The notes under the pieces are model-generated. The model saw only the letters and a program-made list of their open reading frames with translations, was not told the origin of the DNA and did no database searches. Positions 41,734 through 49,999 of a stretch of DNA of 64,000 nt are shown here, piece after piece. The position numbers and the translations under genes are program-made. This DNA comes from Salinibacter pepae (GTDB lineage Bacteria; Bacteroidota; Rhodothermia; Rhodothermales; Salinibacteraceae): contig NZ_CAMTTE010000001.1 of assembly GCF_947077775.1 (NCBI RefSeq), positions 1,950,501 to 2,014,500 on the forward strand. Direction: 5' to 3'. Every line of letters starts with the position of its first letter. The first letter of the stretch is position 1.

Positions 41734-41923
41734 CTATAACCCCGCGATATAGCTGACGGAGAGCCGAGGCCGTGATCGTTCGGCGTCGGGCCGGCAGGAT
41801 CGATTTCTGTAGTCGAGAGTGACTGCGCGATCGGGCAAACACTTCTTGGGGCGCAGTCAGTTAGAGGTCTCAGTTCTATTTAGCGGACCCGCTGCCCTCC
41901 GCAGCTAATCTCCGTCGTTATAC
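41734..41923 (+). other. attC site 7 (190 bp, long type)
   Basis: Ends CTATAAC and GTTATAC. Arms AGCTGACGGAGAGC and GCCCTCCGCAGCT pair with one unpaired A and one wobble. It closes cassette 7 and is the last recognisable attC. Confidence 0.85.
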
Positions 41924-42002
41924 CTCGTCACGAACAGCCAGGCTTCGTGCGTCGTATCAGTGAGGTACAAGTCTCCTGTACTGGCCTCAATCATCTACGA
42001 AA

Positions 42003-42224
42003 GTCGCAATCGATCTTCCGGATCGCCCCGATCTCGAGGTCGACGAGCGGTATGCCAAAGAAGCGCTCGTAGCCACTCTATACAGTAACGGCAAGCTGTC
42101 TGGCCACGAAGCCCGCCAGATTCTCGGCATGACGCGCCGTGCCTTTGAGGAGATGCTTCCGCGCTATGGGTTTTCGATTCTCGTCGACTCCGATGAGAAC
42201 ATCGAGACGGAGCTAAACGCGTGA
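42003..42224 (+). CDS. Cassette 8: UPF0175-type antitoxin with no normal start codon
   Basis: The frame encodes a UPF0175 protein: VAIDLPDRPDLEVDERYAKE, then GKLSGHEARQILGMTRRAFEEML. It ends at TGA 42222, overlapping the PIN fragment. Homologues begin with M-x-KVxIDLP. Here the codon at that place is ACG (41997) and the only possible start before the upstream stop at 41961 is a CTG at 41976. It is either initiated unusually or silenced by start-codon loss. The coordinates given cover only the clearly homologous part. Confidence 0.6.
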   Translation, partial: VAIDLPDRPDLEVDERYAKEALVATLYSNGKLSGHEARQILGMTRRAFEEMLPRYGFSILVDSDENIETELNA

Positions 42225-42630
42225 GCACATCCCCTCTACGGCAGATCGTCTGTGACACCGGTCCGCTCATCTCGCTAGAGAAGATCACGGGCGGCTATCG
42301 CTTCATCGGTCGGCTCTACGCCCGGCTTCTGGTTCCGCCAGCGGTCATGGATGAATTGGTTGCCGGACAGTTCGAGACGAAAGGCGCGTACCTCCGTCAT
42401 TTCGATTGAGAGCGGCCGCGGCGGAATTCGACGTGTTTCTCACGACGGATGGGGGGATTCCGTATCAGCGAAACCGATCACAGACTGGGCTCGGGATTGT
42501 CGTTCTCCGGCCACGGGGCAATCGGTTTGCGGATCTGGTGCCCGTGATGGAGCCGGTGAAGGAGCGCATTCGAGGACGTCAAGGGGGAGATGTGATCCAA
42601 GATGGCGCGATAGCCCATCACCGCATCTGA
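42221..42630 (+). pseudogene. Cassette 8: broken, apparently chimeric PIN-type toxin
   Basis: GTG 42221 starts a PIN protein of the DUF3368 kind (IVCDTGPLISLEKI with the first Asp, VMDELVAGQF with the Glu). It stops at 42407-42409. The following sequence, open to 42630, encodes the C-terminal half of a different PIN-like family (DVFLTTDGGIPYQRN, then RGNRFADLVPVMEPV). Two unrelated halves seem joined by a deletion near 42405-42420. No attC follows, so this is probably the decayed end of the array. Confidence 0.65.
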
Positions 42631-42924
42631 ACCCGGGCTGATGCTGTTCTGGACCCGGGCTGATGCCGTTTTCGGGCGGCGCTGTCTCTCTGTGGTTGGC
42701 GACCTCGGGGCCGCAGCGCAGGCTACAGACAGATGCAGGGGACGGTTTGAGCGCCGCCCTCGGTGCGACAGAGCCCGCACGCGTTCACGCCTGCACGGCA
42801 GCCAACGATCCCCGCCGCAGTTGTCCCTGCAGTGTCGCATCCGGTGTCGTGCCGCGGATGGCAGGCGCCGTACGCGGGGTGGTCATCGCAGCGTCCGGCG
42901 GCACGGCGGGGACTGCGATCTCGC
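42631..42924. other. Array tail with a 14-bp direct repeat, no gene
   Basis: ACCCGGGCTGATGC occurs at 42631-42644 and 42653-42666 (22-bp period). The next 250 bp before the glycogen phosphorylase stop hold only shadow frames and no attC-like end, so the integron boundary is here. Confidence 0.55.
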
Positions 42925-44985
42925 TCACCCGTCGTGTCGGTACATCTCCTCCACGTAGTCGAGGACCATGCGCTTGGCGCTGAAGGGGGCCGGCACGCCC
43001 GTCATCGCCTCGCGCATCATGTCGATCCAGTCGGTGGGCAGGCCGTCGTCGTTGCGGGTGTAGAAGGTGGGAAGGACGCCCTCTTCGAGCTGCCGATAAA
43101 GCGAGGCGGCGTCCTGTTCGTCCTGCACCTCGGGGTCGGCCGTGCCGTAGTCGCCGGTCGGCTCCGGCCCGATGGCCCAGCCGTTGCGGCCGTTGTAGCC
43201 CTCGGGCCACCAGCCGTCGAGCACGCTCAGGTTGAGCCCGCCGTGCGCGGCCACCTTCTGGCCGCTCGTGCCGGAGGCCTCCAGCGGGCGGCGCGGGTTG
43301 TTGAGCCACACGTCGCAGCCGGACGTGAGCATGCGGCCCATCTCCATGTCGTAGTTCTCCAGGAAGACGACCTTTCCCTCAAAGCCTGCTTCCTGACTGA
43401 GGGCGTAGATGCGCCGAATGAACTCCTTGCCGGCGTCGTCGTCGGGGTGGGCCTTGCCCGCGTAGAGAATCTGCAGCGGGCGGTCCGCATCGGAAAAGAG
43501 GGCCCGGGCGCGCTCCCGATCCCGAAAGAGGAGCGGGGCGCGCTTGTAGGTGGCGAAGCGGCGCGCGAAGCCGATGGTGAGGGCCTCGGGGTCGAGGTCG
43601 GGGTGCATCGGGAGGCTTTGCTCCTGCACCTTCTCCGCGACGTAGTGGAGCAGGCGTTCGCGGAGCGAACACCGGAAGTCCCAGAGCGTCTCGTCGCTTA
43701 GGTCCGCGAGATCGGTCCAGTCGTCCGGGTCCTGTGCCTCCGTGAGGTCGACGTGGATGTGGTCGGCGAAGAAGTCGCGGGCCGGCCCGGCCGTCCACGT
43801 GGGCAGGTGGACGCCGTTCGTGATCGCGTCGATGGGGACCTCGTCGAGCGGGCGGTCCGGGTAGAGGGCCTCCCACTGCTGGCGCGCCACGTGGCCGTTC
43901 AGCTCCGACACCCCATTGGCCGCCCGGGACAGCTTGAGGCCGAGGACGGTCATCGTGAAGGTCTCCGCGTGGTCGTCCGGGTGGACGCGGCCGTAGCCGA
44001 GCAGGTCGTGGGTGCTGAGGTGAATTTCGTCCCGGAATCCGGCCATGGCCTCCGAGAAGAGGTCGGGGTCGAAGTGGTCGTGCCCGGCCATCACCGGCGT
44101 GTGGGTGGTAAAGACGCTCCGGTCGCGTACCCACGTCTCGGCCTCGGCAACGTCGTCGCCCGCCGCAAGCCGCTCGCGCAGCAGCTCCAGCATGAGGAAC
44201 GCGCAGTGGCCTTCGTTGGCGTGGTACACGTCGGGCGTCCCGTCCAGGGCCCGCAGCATGCGGAGCCCCCCGATGCCGAGGACGATCTCCTGGCGGATGC
44301 GCTCGTGGTCGCCCCCCTGGTAGAGCCGGCGCGTGAGGGGCCGGTACTCGTCCGGGTTGGCGTCGAAGTCCGTGTCGAGCAGGTACAGGTCGGTGTGCCC
44401 CAGCGCCACCTTCCAGGCGCGCACCGCAAGCTCGTGGGTGCCGATGGGCACCGTGACGGTCAACGGATCGCCGCCGCCCTCCGAAACAAGCGAGACGGGG
44501 TGCTTGGCCGGGTCGAGCACCGGATACGTGGCCTCCTGCCAGCCGTCGGCGTCGAACGACTGTCGGAAGTAGCCCTCCCGCAGGAAGAGGCCGATGCCCG
44601 TGAAGGGCAGGCCCAGATCGGAGGCGGCCTTCGAGTGGTCGCCGGCCAGCACGCCGAGGCCGCCCGAGTAGAGCGGCATGCTCTCGTGGAGGCCGTACTC
44701 CATGCAGAAGTACGCCGTTTCGGGGGCGTCCTCCACCTGCGGCGTCCGCTCCATGTAGTCCCGGTAGCGCTGGTAGACCACGTCGACATCGTCCTGGAAG
44801 GACGAATCGTTGAGCACCTCGTCCTTGGCCGTCGCGAGGGCGGCCCGAGGGTTGTCGTCCGACGCCCGGTATACCTCGGGATTGAGGCGTCGGAAGAGAG
44901 AACGGGCGTCGGGGGTCCAGGTCCACCAGAGGTTGGTGGCGATGGACTCGAGCTTGTCGCGCGACGTCATGTGGCCGAAAGACAT
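42925..44985 (-). CDS. Alpha-glucan (glycogen/maltodextrin) phosphorylase
   Basis: A PLP-dependent enzyme releasing glucose-1-phosphate from alpha-1,4-glucans. It belongs to the short family with an N-terminal DUF3417 region (LWWTWTPDARSLFRRL). Visible motifs are CMEYGLHESMPLYSGGLGVLAGDH, NEGHCAF, and near the C-terminus the PLP-site sequence EASGTSGQKVAAHGGLNLS. The ATG at 44985 gives 686 residues; an upstream frame to 45057 is not favoured. The neighbouring pentose-phosphate operon could consume the glucose-phosphate made here. Confidence 0.93.
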   Translation of the reverse strand: MSFGHMTSRDKLESIATNLWWTWTPDARSLFRRLNPEVYRASDDNPRAALATAKDEVLNDSSFQDDVDVVYQRYRDYMERTPQVEDAPETAYFCMEYGLHESMPLYSGGLGVLAGDHSKAASDLGLPFTGIGLFLREGYFRQSFDADGWQEATYPVLDPAKHPVSLVSEGGGDPLTVTVPIGTHELAVRAWKVALGHTDLYLLDTDFDANPDEYRPLTRRLYQGGDHERIRQEIVLGIGGLRMLRALDGTPDVYHANEGHCAFLMLELLRERLAAGDDVAEAETWVRDRSVFTTHTPVMAGHDHFDPDLFSEAMAGFRDEIHLSTHDLLGYGRVHPDDHAETFTMTVLGLKLSRAANGVSELNGHVARQQWEALYPDRPLDEVPIDAITNGVHLPTWTAGPARDFFADHIHVDLTEAQDPDDWTDLADLSDETLWDFRCSLRERLLHYVAEKVQEQSLPMHPDLDPEALTIGFARRFATYKRAPLLFRDRERARALFSDADRPLQILYAGKAHPDDDAGKEFIRRIYALSQEAGFEGKVVFLENYDMEMGRMLTSGCDVWLNNPRRPLEASGTSGQKVAAHGGLNLSVLDGWWPEGYNGRNGWAIGPEPTGDYGTADPEVQDEQDAASLYRQLEEGVLPTFYTRNDDGLPTDWIDMMREAMTGVPAPFSAKRMVLDYVEEMYRHDG

Positions 44986-45493
44986 AGAAGGAAGGACGAT
45001 GAGCAGACGTGGCGTGTTGCGGATACACTGGGGGACCCAAAGACACCCTACGTACAAGGGTCGCAGTGCGGGACGGATTTGCCAAGTGCCTGGCGTGAAA
45101 ATCTAATGACCCCCCAATGCAGAAGGAGCGGCTTCGACACAAAAAGCCAGTCGCCTGGACGGGCACCCCGACTGCTATGAACCGGGCGACGCGGGAAAGT
45201 GTCCGCGGGGCCCTGGTGAAAACGACGTACGCGGGGGCAAGAGGAAATGAAGGAGGGAAAAAGTTTCGTTTCTACACAGCTCCGGCTCCGCATACCGTTT
45301 CTGGCCGCAACGCCTGGGGGGCGCGTGGGAGAGAACCGCCGTTGACGGCCCCGCCCGAATCGGGCGGGGGCGCGTTGGCACACGTTTTTCTCTGTGTTGC
45401 CACCCATCGTCCCGCTTTATCCATCTGCCGGCGACCGGACACACATCTGCGCGCCGGCGAACCGCTCACTCGCGCCCAAGCCCGACTGTCGTC
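44986..45493. other. Divergent promoter region between the phosphorylase and hybrid-regulator genes
   Basis: The 508 bp contain short frames but none convincing. A perfect 9-bp inverted repeat CCCCGCCCG-AAT-CGGGCGGGG lies at 45349-45369 and could be an operator or hairpin for the hybrid regulator downstream. Confidence 0.5.
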
Positions 45494-47524
45494 ATGACTG
45501 CTCCCCCCTCGGCTGATTCCGACGGCCCCGCTGTTCGAGCGTGGGCGGGCCCCTGGGGAATGGCTGTGGGCGCCGCCCTCTTCGGGCTCGGGGGGCTGGT
45601 GGCCGGACGCCTGGCGGGGGCGGCCGCAGTTGGGTGGGGCGGTGTGCTGCTCGCCGGGGGCGGAATCGGGGCGATGGTGCTCCTGCACGGGCGTCGCCTG
45701 CGCCGGGCGCGCCGACGGGCGGCGGCCCGCATCGACGCGGCGCGCAACGACCGGGACGCGGCTCGGGAGGCGCTCGACACGGCCACCGACCGGATCGAGA
45801 CGCTCGAAGAGATGCGTGCGGCCAAGTCCCAGTTCCTCGAAGAGATCAGCCACGCGTTTCGGCGCCCGCTGACCCTCACCCTCGGTCCCATCGACACCCT
45901 CCTGGAGGGCCGCCACGGGCCCCTCGGCGACGAGGTGCGGATGCAACTCCGCCTCGCGGAGCGGAACGGGACGCGCCTCTTGTGGCTCGTGAACCAGCTG
46001 CTGGACCTGGCGGAACTGGAGACCGGCCGCACGTCCCTCACGCCCACCGACGGCCGCCTGCCGTCGGTCGTGGTCCAGGGCGTTCGGTCCTTCGAGGGCC
46101 TTGCCGAGCGTCGCAACGTGCACCTCCACTTCGAGTCGGCACTCGACAATCCGACCGCCCGGTTTGACGAGGCAAAGATGGAGACGATGCTCGCGAACCT
46201 GCTCTCCAGCGCCTTCCAGGCCGCAGGGGAGGACGGGACGATTCGGGTGACCGTCCGCCCGTGTGCCGCCCCGCCGGCCGCCGAACCCGAGACGGACGGC
46301 CTCGAACTCGTCGTCGAGCATGCAGGGACGCAGGGGCATCCGCCCGCGGAGGACGATCTGTGGGGGACCCGCGATGAGCCGTCCTTCCGGACGCCGGACC
46401 GCATCAGCACGCGGCTCGGGCTGCGCCTCGTGGACGAGTTGGCGACCCTGCACGGGGGCGCCCTGCAGGTCGACCCGGCGGCCGACGGCACGGTGCGGTA
46501 CGCCGTCCGGCTGCCCCGGTGCCCCCCCGGCTGCGAGAGGCCCGCGTCGGGCGCGAATGCGGGGCCATCCTCGGGCGACACAGGGACTGCGGCGCCGGAC
46601 GACGGCCTCGGCCACGATCCCCTGGCGCTCTCCCGCGAGGCGCTGGCCGGCCGGGCAGACGCTTCCGCTCCGGCCCCGGAGGCGCCCGCCGCGTCGCCGG
46701 ACGAGGACCGGACGACCGTGCTGGTCATCGACGACAACTCGGTGGTCTGTACCCTCGTGCGGACCCACCTGGAGCCGGAGTACCGGGTGGAGGAGGCCCA
46801 CGATGGGGCGGAGGGGTACACCCTGGCCCGGACGCTGCTGCCGGACCTGGTGATCAGCGACGTGATGATGCCGGAGGTGGACGGGTTCGAGCTGTGCCGG
46901 AAGATCAAGCAGGACCCCGACATCGACCACGTACCGGTGGTGTTCCTCACCGCGCGGGCCGACCTGGAGGACAAGGTGGAGGGCCTGGACGTGGGCGCCG
47001 ATGCGTATCTCACCAAGCCCTTCGAGCCGGAGGCGCTGATTGCACGCATCGAGAACCTGATCGCCACGCGGCGGACGCTGCGGGAGTCGTTCCGAGACGC
47101 GGGGACGGCGGGGGAGGAGTCTCGGCATTCTCCGGACGAGGCGGGCAACGGGGCCGAGAAGGCGAAGGAAGCACTTCCCCCGACCGCCGAGGCGGCGCCG
47201 TTGCGCGATCGAATCGAGGAGGCCATCGCGGAGCGCCTCACCGATCCGGACTTCGGCGTGTCGGAGCTGGCGGCGGCGACGGCCCTGAGCGCCTCCCAAC
47301 TGCGGCGTCGGATGAAGGCGATGTACGACCGCACGCCGGTGCAGCTCATTCGCCACCGTCGGCTGGAGGCGGGGGCGCGGCTGCTCCAGGAGCGGGCGGA
47401 CGTGACGATCGGAGAGGTGGCCTACGCGGTCGGCTTCAACAGCCAGTCCTACTTCTCCCGCTCGTTCCGGGAGGCGTTCGGCGTGCCGCCGTCGCAGTAC
47501 CGGGGCGAGGGCGCGGCCGCGTAG
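45494..47524 (+). CDS. Hybrid histidine kinase-like / response regulator / AraC-type regulator
   Basis: A 676-residue protein. Two N-terminal transmembrane helices are followed by a coiled-coil, a HisKA-like domain with H120 in EISHAFRRPLT, a HATPase-like region, a receiver domain (DD in VIDDNS, phospho-acceptor about D456 in ISDVMMPE, K508 in LTKPFE) and an AraC HTH ending FSRSFREAFGVPPSQYR. The layout is like Bacteroidota hybrid systems but lacks the large sensor. The kinase part looks impaired: Ser239 replaces the invariant N-box Asn (NLLSSA) and the DxGxG box is not recognisable. It probably acts as a membrane-bound regulator of nearby sugar genes. Confidence 0.85.
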   Translation: MTAPPSADSDGPAVRAWAGPWGMAVGAALFGLGGLVAGRLAGAAAVGWGGVLLAGGGIGAMVLLHGRRLRRARRRAAARIDAARNDRDAAREALDTATDRIETLEEMRAAKSQFLEEISHAFRRPLTLTLGPIDTLLEGRHGPLGDEVRMQLRLAERNGTRLLWLVNQLLDLAELETGRTSLTPTDGRLPSVVVQGVRSFEGLAERRNVHLHFESALDNPTARFDEAKMETMLANLLSSAFQAAGEDGTIRVTVRPCAAPPAAEPETDGLELVVEHAGTQGHPPAEDDLWGTRDEPSFRTPDRISTRLGLRLVDELATLHGGALQVDPAADGTVRYAVRLPRCPPGCERPASGANAGPSSGDTGTAAPDDGLGHDPLALSREALAGRADASAPAPEAPAASPDEDRTTVLVIDDNSVVCTLVRTHLEPEYRVEEAHDGAEGYTLARTLLPDLVISDVMMPEVDGFELCRKIKQDPDIDHVPVVFLTARADLEDKVEGLDVGADAYLTKPFEPEALIARIENLIATRRTLRESFRDAGTAGEESRHSPDEAGNGAEKAKEALPPTAEAAPLRDRIEEAIAERLTDPDFGVSELAAATALSASQLRRRMKAMYDRTPVQLIRHRRLEAGARLLQERADVTIGEVAYAVGFNSQSYFSRSFREAFGVPPSQYRGEGAAA

Positions 47525-47533
47525 CGTCGCACC

Positions 47534-48478
47534 TTACGTCTCGCCCGGAAGCGATACAACCCGCGCGTTTTCCGGCGGCTCCAGCTTTGACGCGTCGAAC
47601 GAGCGGCGGTACGAAATGCTGTCGGCGACGGCCTCATTGCGGAGCGTATCGCCGGGCCCGTCGTCCTCGTCGTACGCGTAGCCCTCGAACCGAGTGGGCA
47701 CCGTCAGGCCGTCGACGGTCACGTAGTCCTGATAGTCGAAAAACGTCTGGGGGAGGTCCGCGTCGGCCCCCACCTCGCGCCCGTAGCTTACCGTGTACCG
47801 GATGGCGTCGACCCGTCCGGTCTCCTTGTCGAGGTAGAGGACGTACGTATCGTCGGGCGAGTCGCCCACGTTCTTTCCAAACGTGACCCGCACCATGTCG
47901 TGGGGCGTGCCGTCGATCGAGTCGTCCGGGAGGGCCTCGTACCGGGCGCCGGGGTCGGCCAGGACGAACGGGATCTGCTGGAAGTAGAAGCCGGTCAGTG
48001 CCCAGAAGCGCGGGTTGGGGCGCTCGAGGGAGGCCGGCGCGATCCACGCCCGCTCCCCGGTCCAGGCAAAGCGGGCGTCCACCGGCCGGGCGTCGTCGTA
48101 CGCCCCCACCGCCAAGAGGTCGTGGTAGGCGCGGCGCGTGCGGTTGTGGACGACGAGAAAGGATTTGAAGCGGAGGTCGGCCCCTTCGTTGGCGTAGGTC
48201 CAGGTGTAGGAGCTGGTCGGGGCCCGGTGCCACGCCGGGAGCCCGCCGTGGGCCTCGATGGCCCGGAGGAGGCGCTGCCCGCCCTCGTTCTGGGAAAGCC
48301 GGTTCCGGGCGTCCGCAACCCGCCGCTCCACCTCGTCCTCGGGCACGACGTTTGCCGCCGGGGACGACGACGAGTCTCCGGTGCCGCAGCCCGTCACCCC
48401 GAGCGCGACGACGAGCAGGAGCACGCCCCCCATGACGAGGCGGTGGGGCGGGGCGAGGGGAAGGGGACGAAGTGGCAT
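47534..48478 (-). CDS. Lipoprotein of unknown function (outer-membrane LolA-like fold possible)
   Basis: A 314-residue lipoprotein starting MPLRPLPLAPPHRLVMGG with a lipobox ending VALGVTGC. The mature part is mostly beta strands (SYTWTYANEGADLRFKSF, YVLYLDKETGRVDAIRYT), as in outer-membrane lipoprotein-sorting-like or DUF6503-like proteins. It is the last gene of the leftward pentose-phosphate run (37 bp after the reductase) and convergent with the hybrid regulator. Role unknown. Confidence 0.72.
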   Translation of the reverse strand: MPLRPLPLAPPHRLVMGGVLLLVVALGVTGCGTGDSSSSPAANVVPEDEVERRVADARNRLSQNEGGQRLLRAIEAHGGLPAWHRAPTSSYTWTYANEGADLRFKSFLVVHNRTRRAYHDLLAVGAYDDARPVDARFAWTGERAWIAPASLERPNPRFWALTGFYFQQIPFVLADPGARYEALPDDSIDGTPHDMVRVTFGKNVGDSPDDTYVLYLDKETGRVDAIRYTVSYGREVGADADLPQTFFDYQDYVTVDGLTVPTRFEGYAYDEDDGPGDTLRNEAVADSISYRRSFDASKLEPPENARVVSLPGET

Positions 48479-48515
48479 GAGGGTACCAGGAGGACGAGAG
48501 AAGAAGAGAGATGGG

Positions 48516-49949
48516 TCACCCGTCTGCCCGCCGCTCCGCGGCGGGGCCGAGGTCGAGGCCCGCAAAGAGGTTGTTGAGCGATTCGGCCAGCGTGGGGTGG
48601 GCGAAGGGGGCAGCCCGGAGGCGGCCGACCGGCAGGTCCCCCATCATCGCCGTCTGCAGGACCGACATCACCTCTCCGCCCTCAATGCCAAGGACGGCGG
48701 CGCCGAGGAGCCGGTTTGTCGTCGAGTCGATGACCGCCTTCATGAGGCCGCGCGTCTCGTCGACCTCCAGGGCGCGGGCCACGCGGGTCATCGGCATCTG
48801 CGCCACCGTCACGTCGAGGCCGCGGCTCCGGGCCGCCTTCTCGGTCAGGCCCACGCGGCCGAGCTGCGGGTCGGTGAAGAGGGTGTAGGCGATGAGGCGG
48901 TCCTCGGTGGTGCGGTCCCCACCGTGGAGCCAGTGGTCCTGGAGCACGCGGTAGTCGTCGTAGGAGACGTGCGTGAAGGCGGGGCCGCCGGTCACGTCCC
49001 CGATTGCGTAGATGCCGTCGGCGGTGGTGGCGAGCCGGGCGTCAACCTGCACGTAGCCCTGCTCGGTGGTCGCCACGCCCGCCGCGCCTGGGTTCAGCGC
49101 GTCGGTGTTCGGGCGCCGGCCCGCGGCCACCAGGAGCTCATCGCCCGTGATGCGGGCCGGGGCGTCGTCCCCCTCCAGGTGCGCCGTGATCGTGCCGCCC
49201 GCCTCCTCGACGGCCGTCATGCTCGTCTCGTTGAGGAGACGGATCCCGTCCTCCCGCAGAATATCTTCAAGCGCCCCGGCCACGTCGGCGTCCTCACGGC
49301 CGAGGACGTGCTCGCCCCGATCGATAATCGTCACCTCCGCCCCGAACCGCCGGAACATCTGCCCGAACTCGAGCCCGATGTACCCGCCGCCGAGGATGAG
49401 CAGGTGGCCCGGCACCGCGCCCAGCTCCATGATGGAGGTCGAGGTCAGGAAGTCTACCGCATCGAGCCCGTCGATGGGCGGAATGGCGGGACGGGTGCCG
49501 GTGTTGATCACAATGCGGTCCGCCGTGAGGGCGCGGGGCCCGCCGTCATCGACGTCGCCGTTGAGCGCAACCTCCACGGTGTTCGGGTCGACGAACCGGC
49601 CGTCGCCCTCAATGAGGTCCAGGGTGTCTTTTTCTTCGATGCTGCTTCGGCTTCCCGACCGAAACATGCCGACGATGTCGCGCTTGCGTTGGCGTACGGC
49701 CTGCAGGTCGACGCTCACGTCGCCGGTCTCCACGCCGTAGTCCCCGGCGCGGCGGGCGAGGTGTGCCACGCGGGCGCTGGCGATCATGGTCTTGGTGGGC
49801 GTGCAGCCCCGGTTGACACACGTGCCCCCCACGTGCCTCCGTTCGAGGAGGGCGACGTCGTGGCCGGCTTCGGCGACGGTGCCGGCGAGGGGCCCGCCGC
49901 CCTGGCCGGCGCCGATGACGATGAGGTCGTAGGAGACTGGATCTGTCAT
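48516..49949 (-). CDS. Pyridine nucleotide-disulfide oxidoreductase (mercuric reductase/dihydrolipoamide dehydrogenase-like)
   Basis: A 477-residue FAD flavoprotein. The Rossmann motif is IVIGAGQGGGPLAG, the redox pair is C44/C49 in GTCVNRGCTPTK, the NAD(P)H motif is LLILGGGYIGLEFGQ and the C-terminal catalytic HPTLAE is present. The substrate is unclear; it lacks the N-terminal metal-binding domain of many MerA proteins and the lipoamide complex genes are not nearby. It follows zwf by 50 bp, so it may use the NADPH made by that pathway. Confidence 0.9.
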   Translation of the reverse strand: MTDPVSYDLIVIGAGQGGGPLAGTVAEAGHDVALLERRHVGGTCVNRGCTPTKTMIASARVAHLARRAGDYGVETGDVSVDLQAVRQRKRDIVGMFRSGSRSSIEEKDTLDLIEGDGRFVDPNTVEVALNGDVDDGGPRALTADRIVINTGTRPAIPPIDGLDAVDFLTSTSIMELGAVPGHLLILGGGYIGLEFGQMFRRFGAEVTIIDRGEHVLGREDADVAGALEDILREDGIRLLNETSMTAVEEAGGTITAHLEGDDAPARITGDELLVAAGRRPNTDALNPGAAGVATTEQGYVQVDARLATTADGIYAIGDVTGGPAFTHVSYDDYRVLQDHWLHGGDRTTEDRLIAYTLFTDPQLGRVGLTEKAARSRGLDVTVAQMPMTRVARALEVDETRGLMKAVIDSTTNRLLGAAVLGIEGGEVMSVLQTAMMGDLPVGRLRAAPFAHPTLAESLNNLFAGLDLGPAAERRADG

Positions 49950-49999
49950 TTTGGGAAGCGGTCGAGGGCTGAGGGAAGCGAGGAGCAGCCGGGCGCGGG

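Larger units (their letters stand above)
36010..42630. mobile_element. Chromosomal integron: intI, attI region, seven attC-bounded cassettes and a decayed eighth
   Basis: A leftward intI gene diverges from a rightward array of short, co-directional ORFs. After each ORF or ORF pair lies a site with RYYYAAC-like and GTTRRRY-like ends and complementary inner arms. Putative cassette limits, taken at G|TT, are 37199-37790, 37791-38417, 38418-38977, 38978-39391, 39392-40260, 40261-41089 and 41090-41917. An incomplete eighth cassette follows. Composition in the cassettes is visibly lower in GC than in intI and the flanking genes, as expected for captured DNA beside a resident integrase. Confidence 0.93.

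Noticed and set aside
42641-42958. Frame after the integron as a ninth cassette gene
   Set aside because: Arg-rich product without family motif, overlapping the glycogen phosphorylase end, and no attC follows.
45349-45369. Perfect 9-bp hairpin as a rho-independent terminator
   Set aside because: The nearest T run is about 17 bases away and the loop is only three bases; an operator or other role is as likely.
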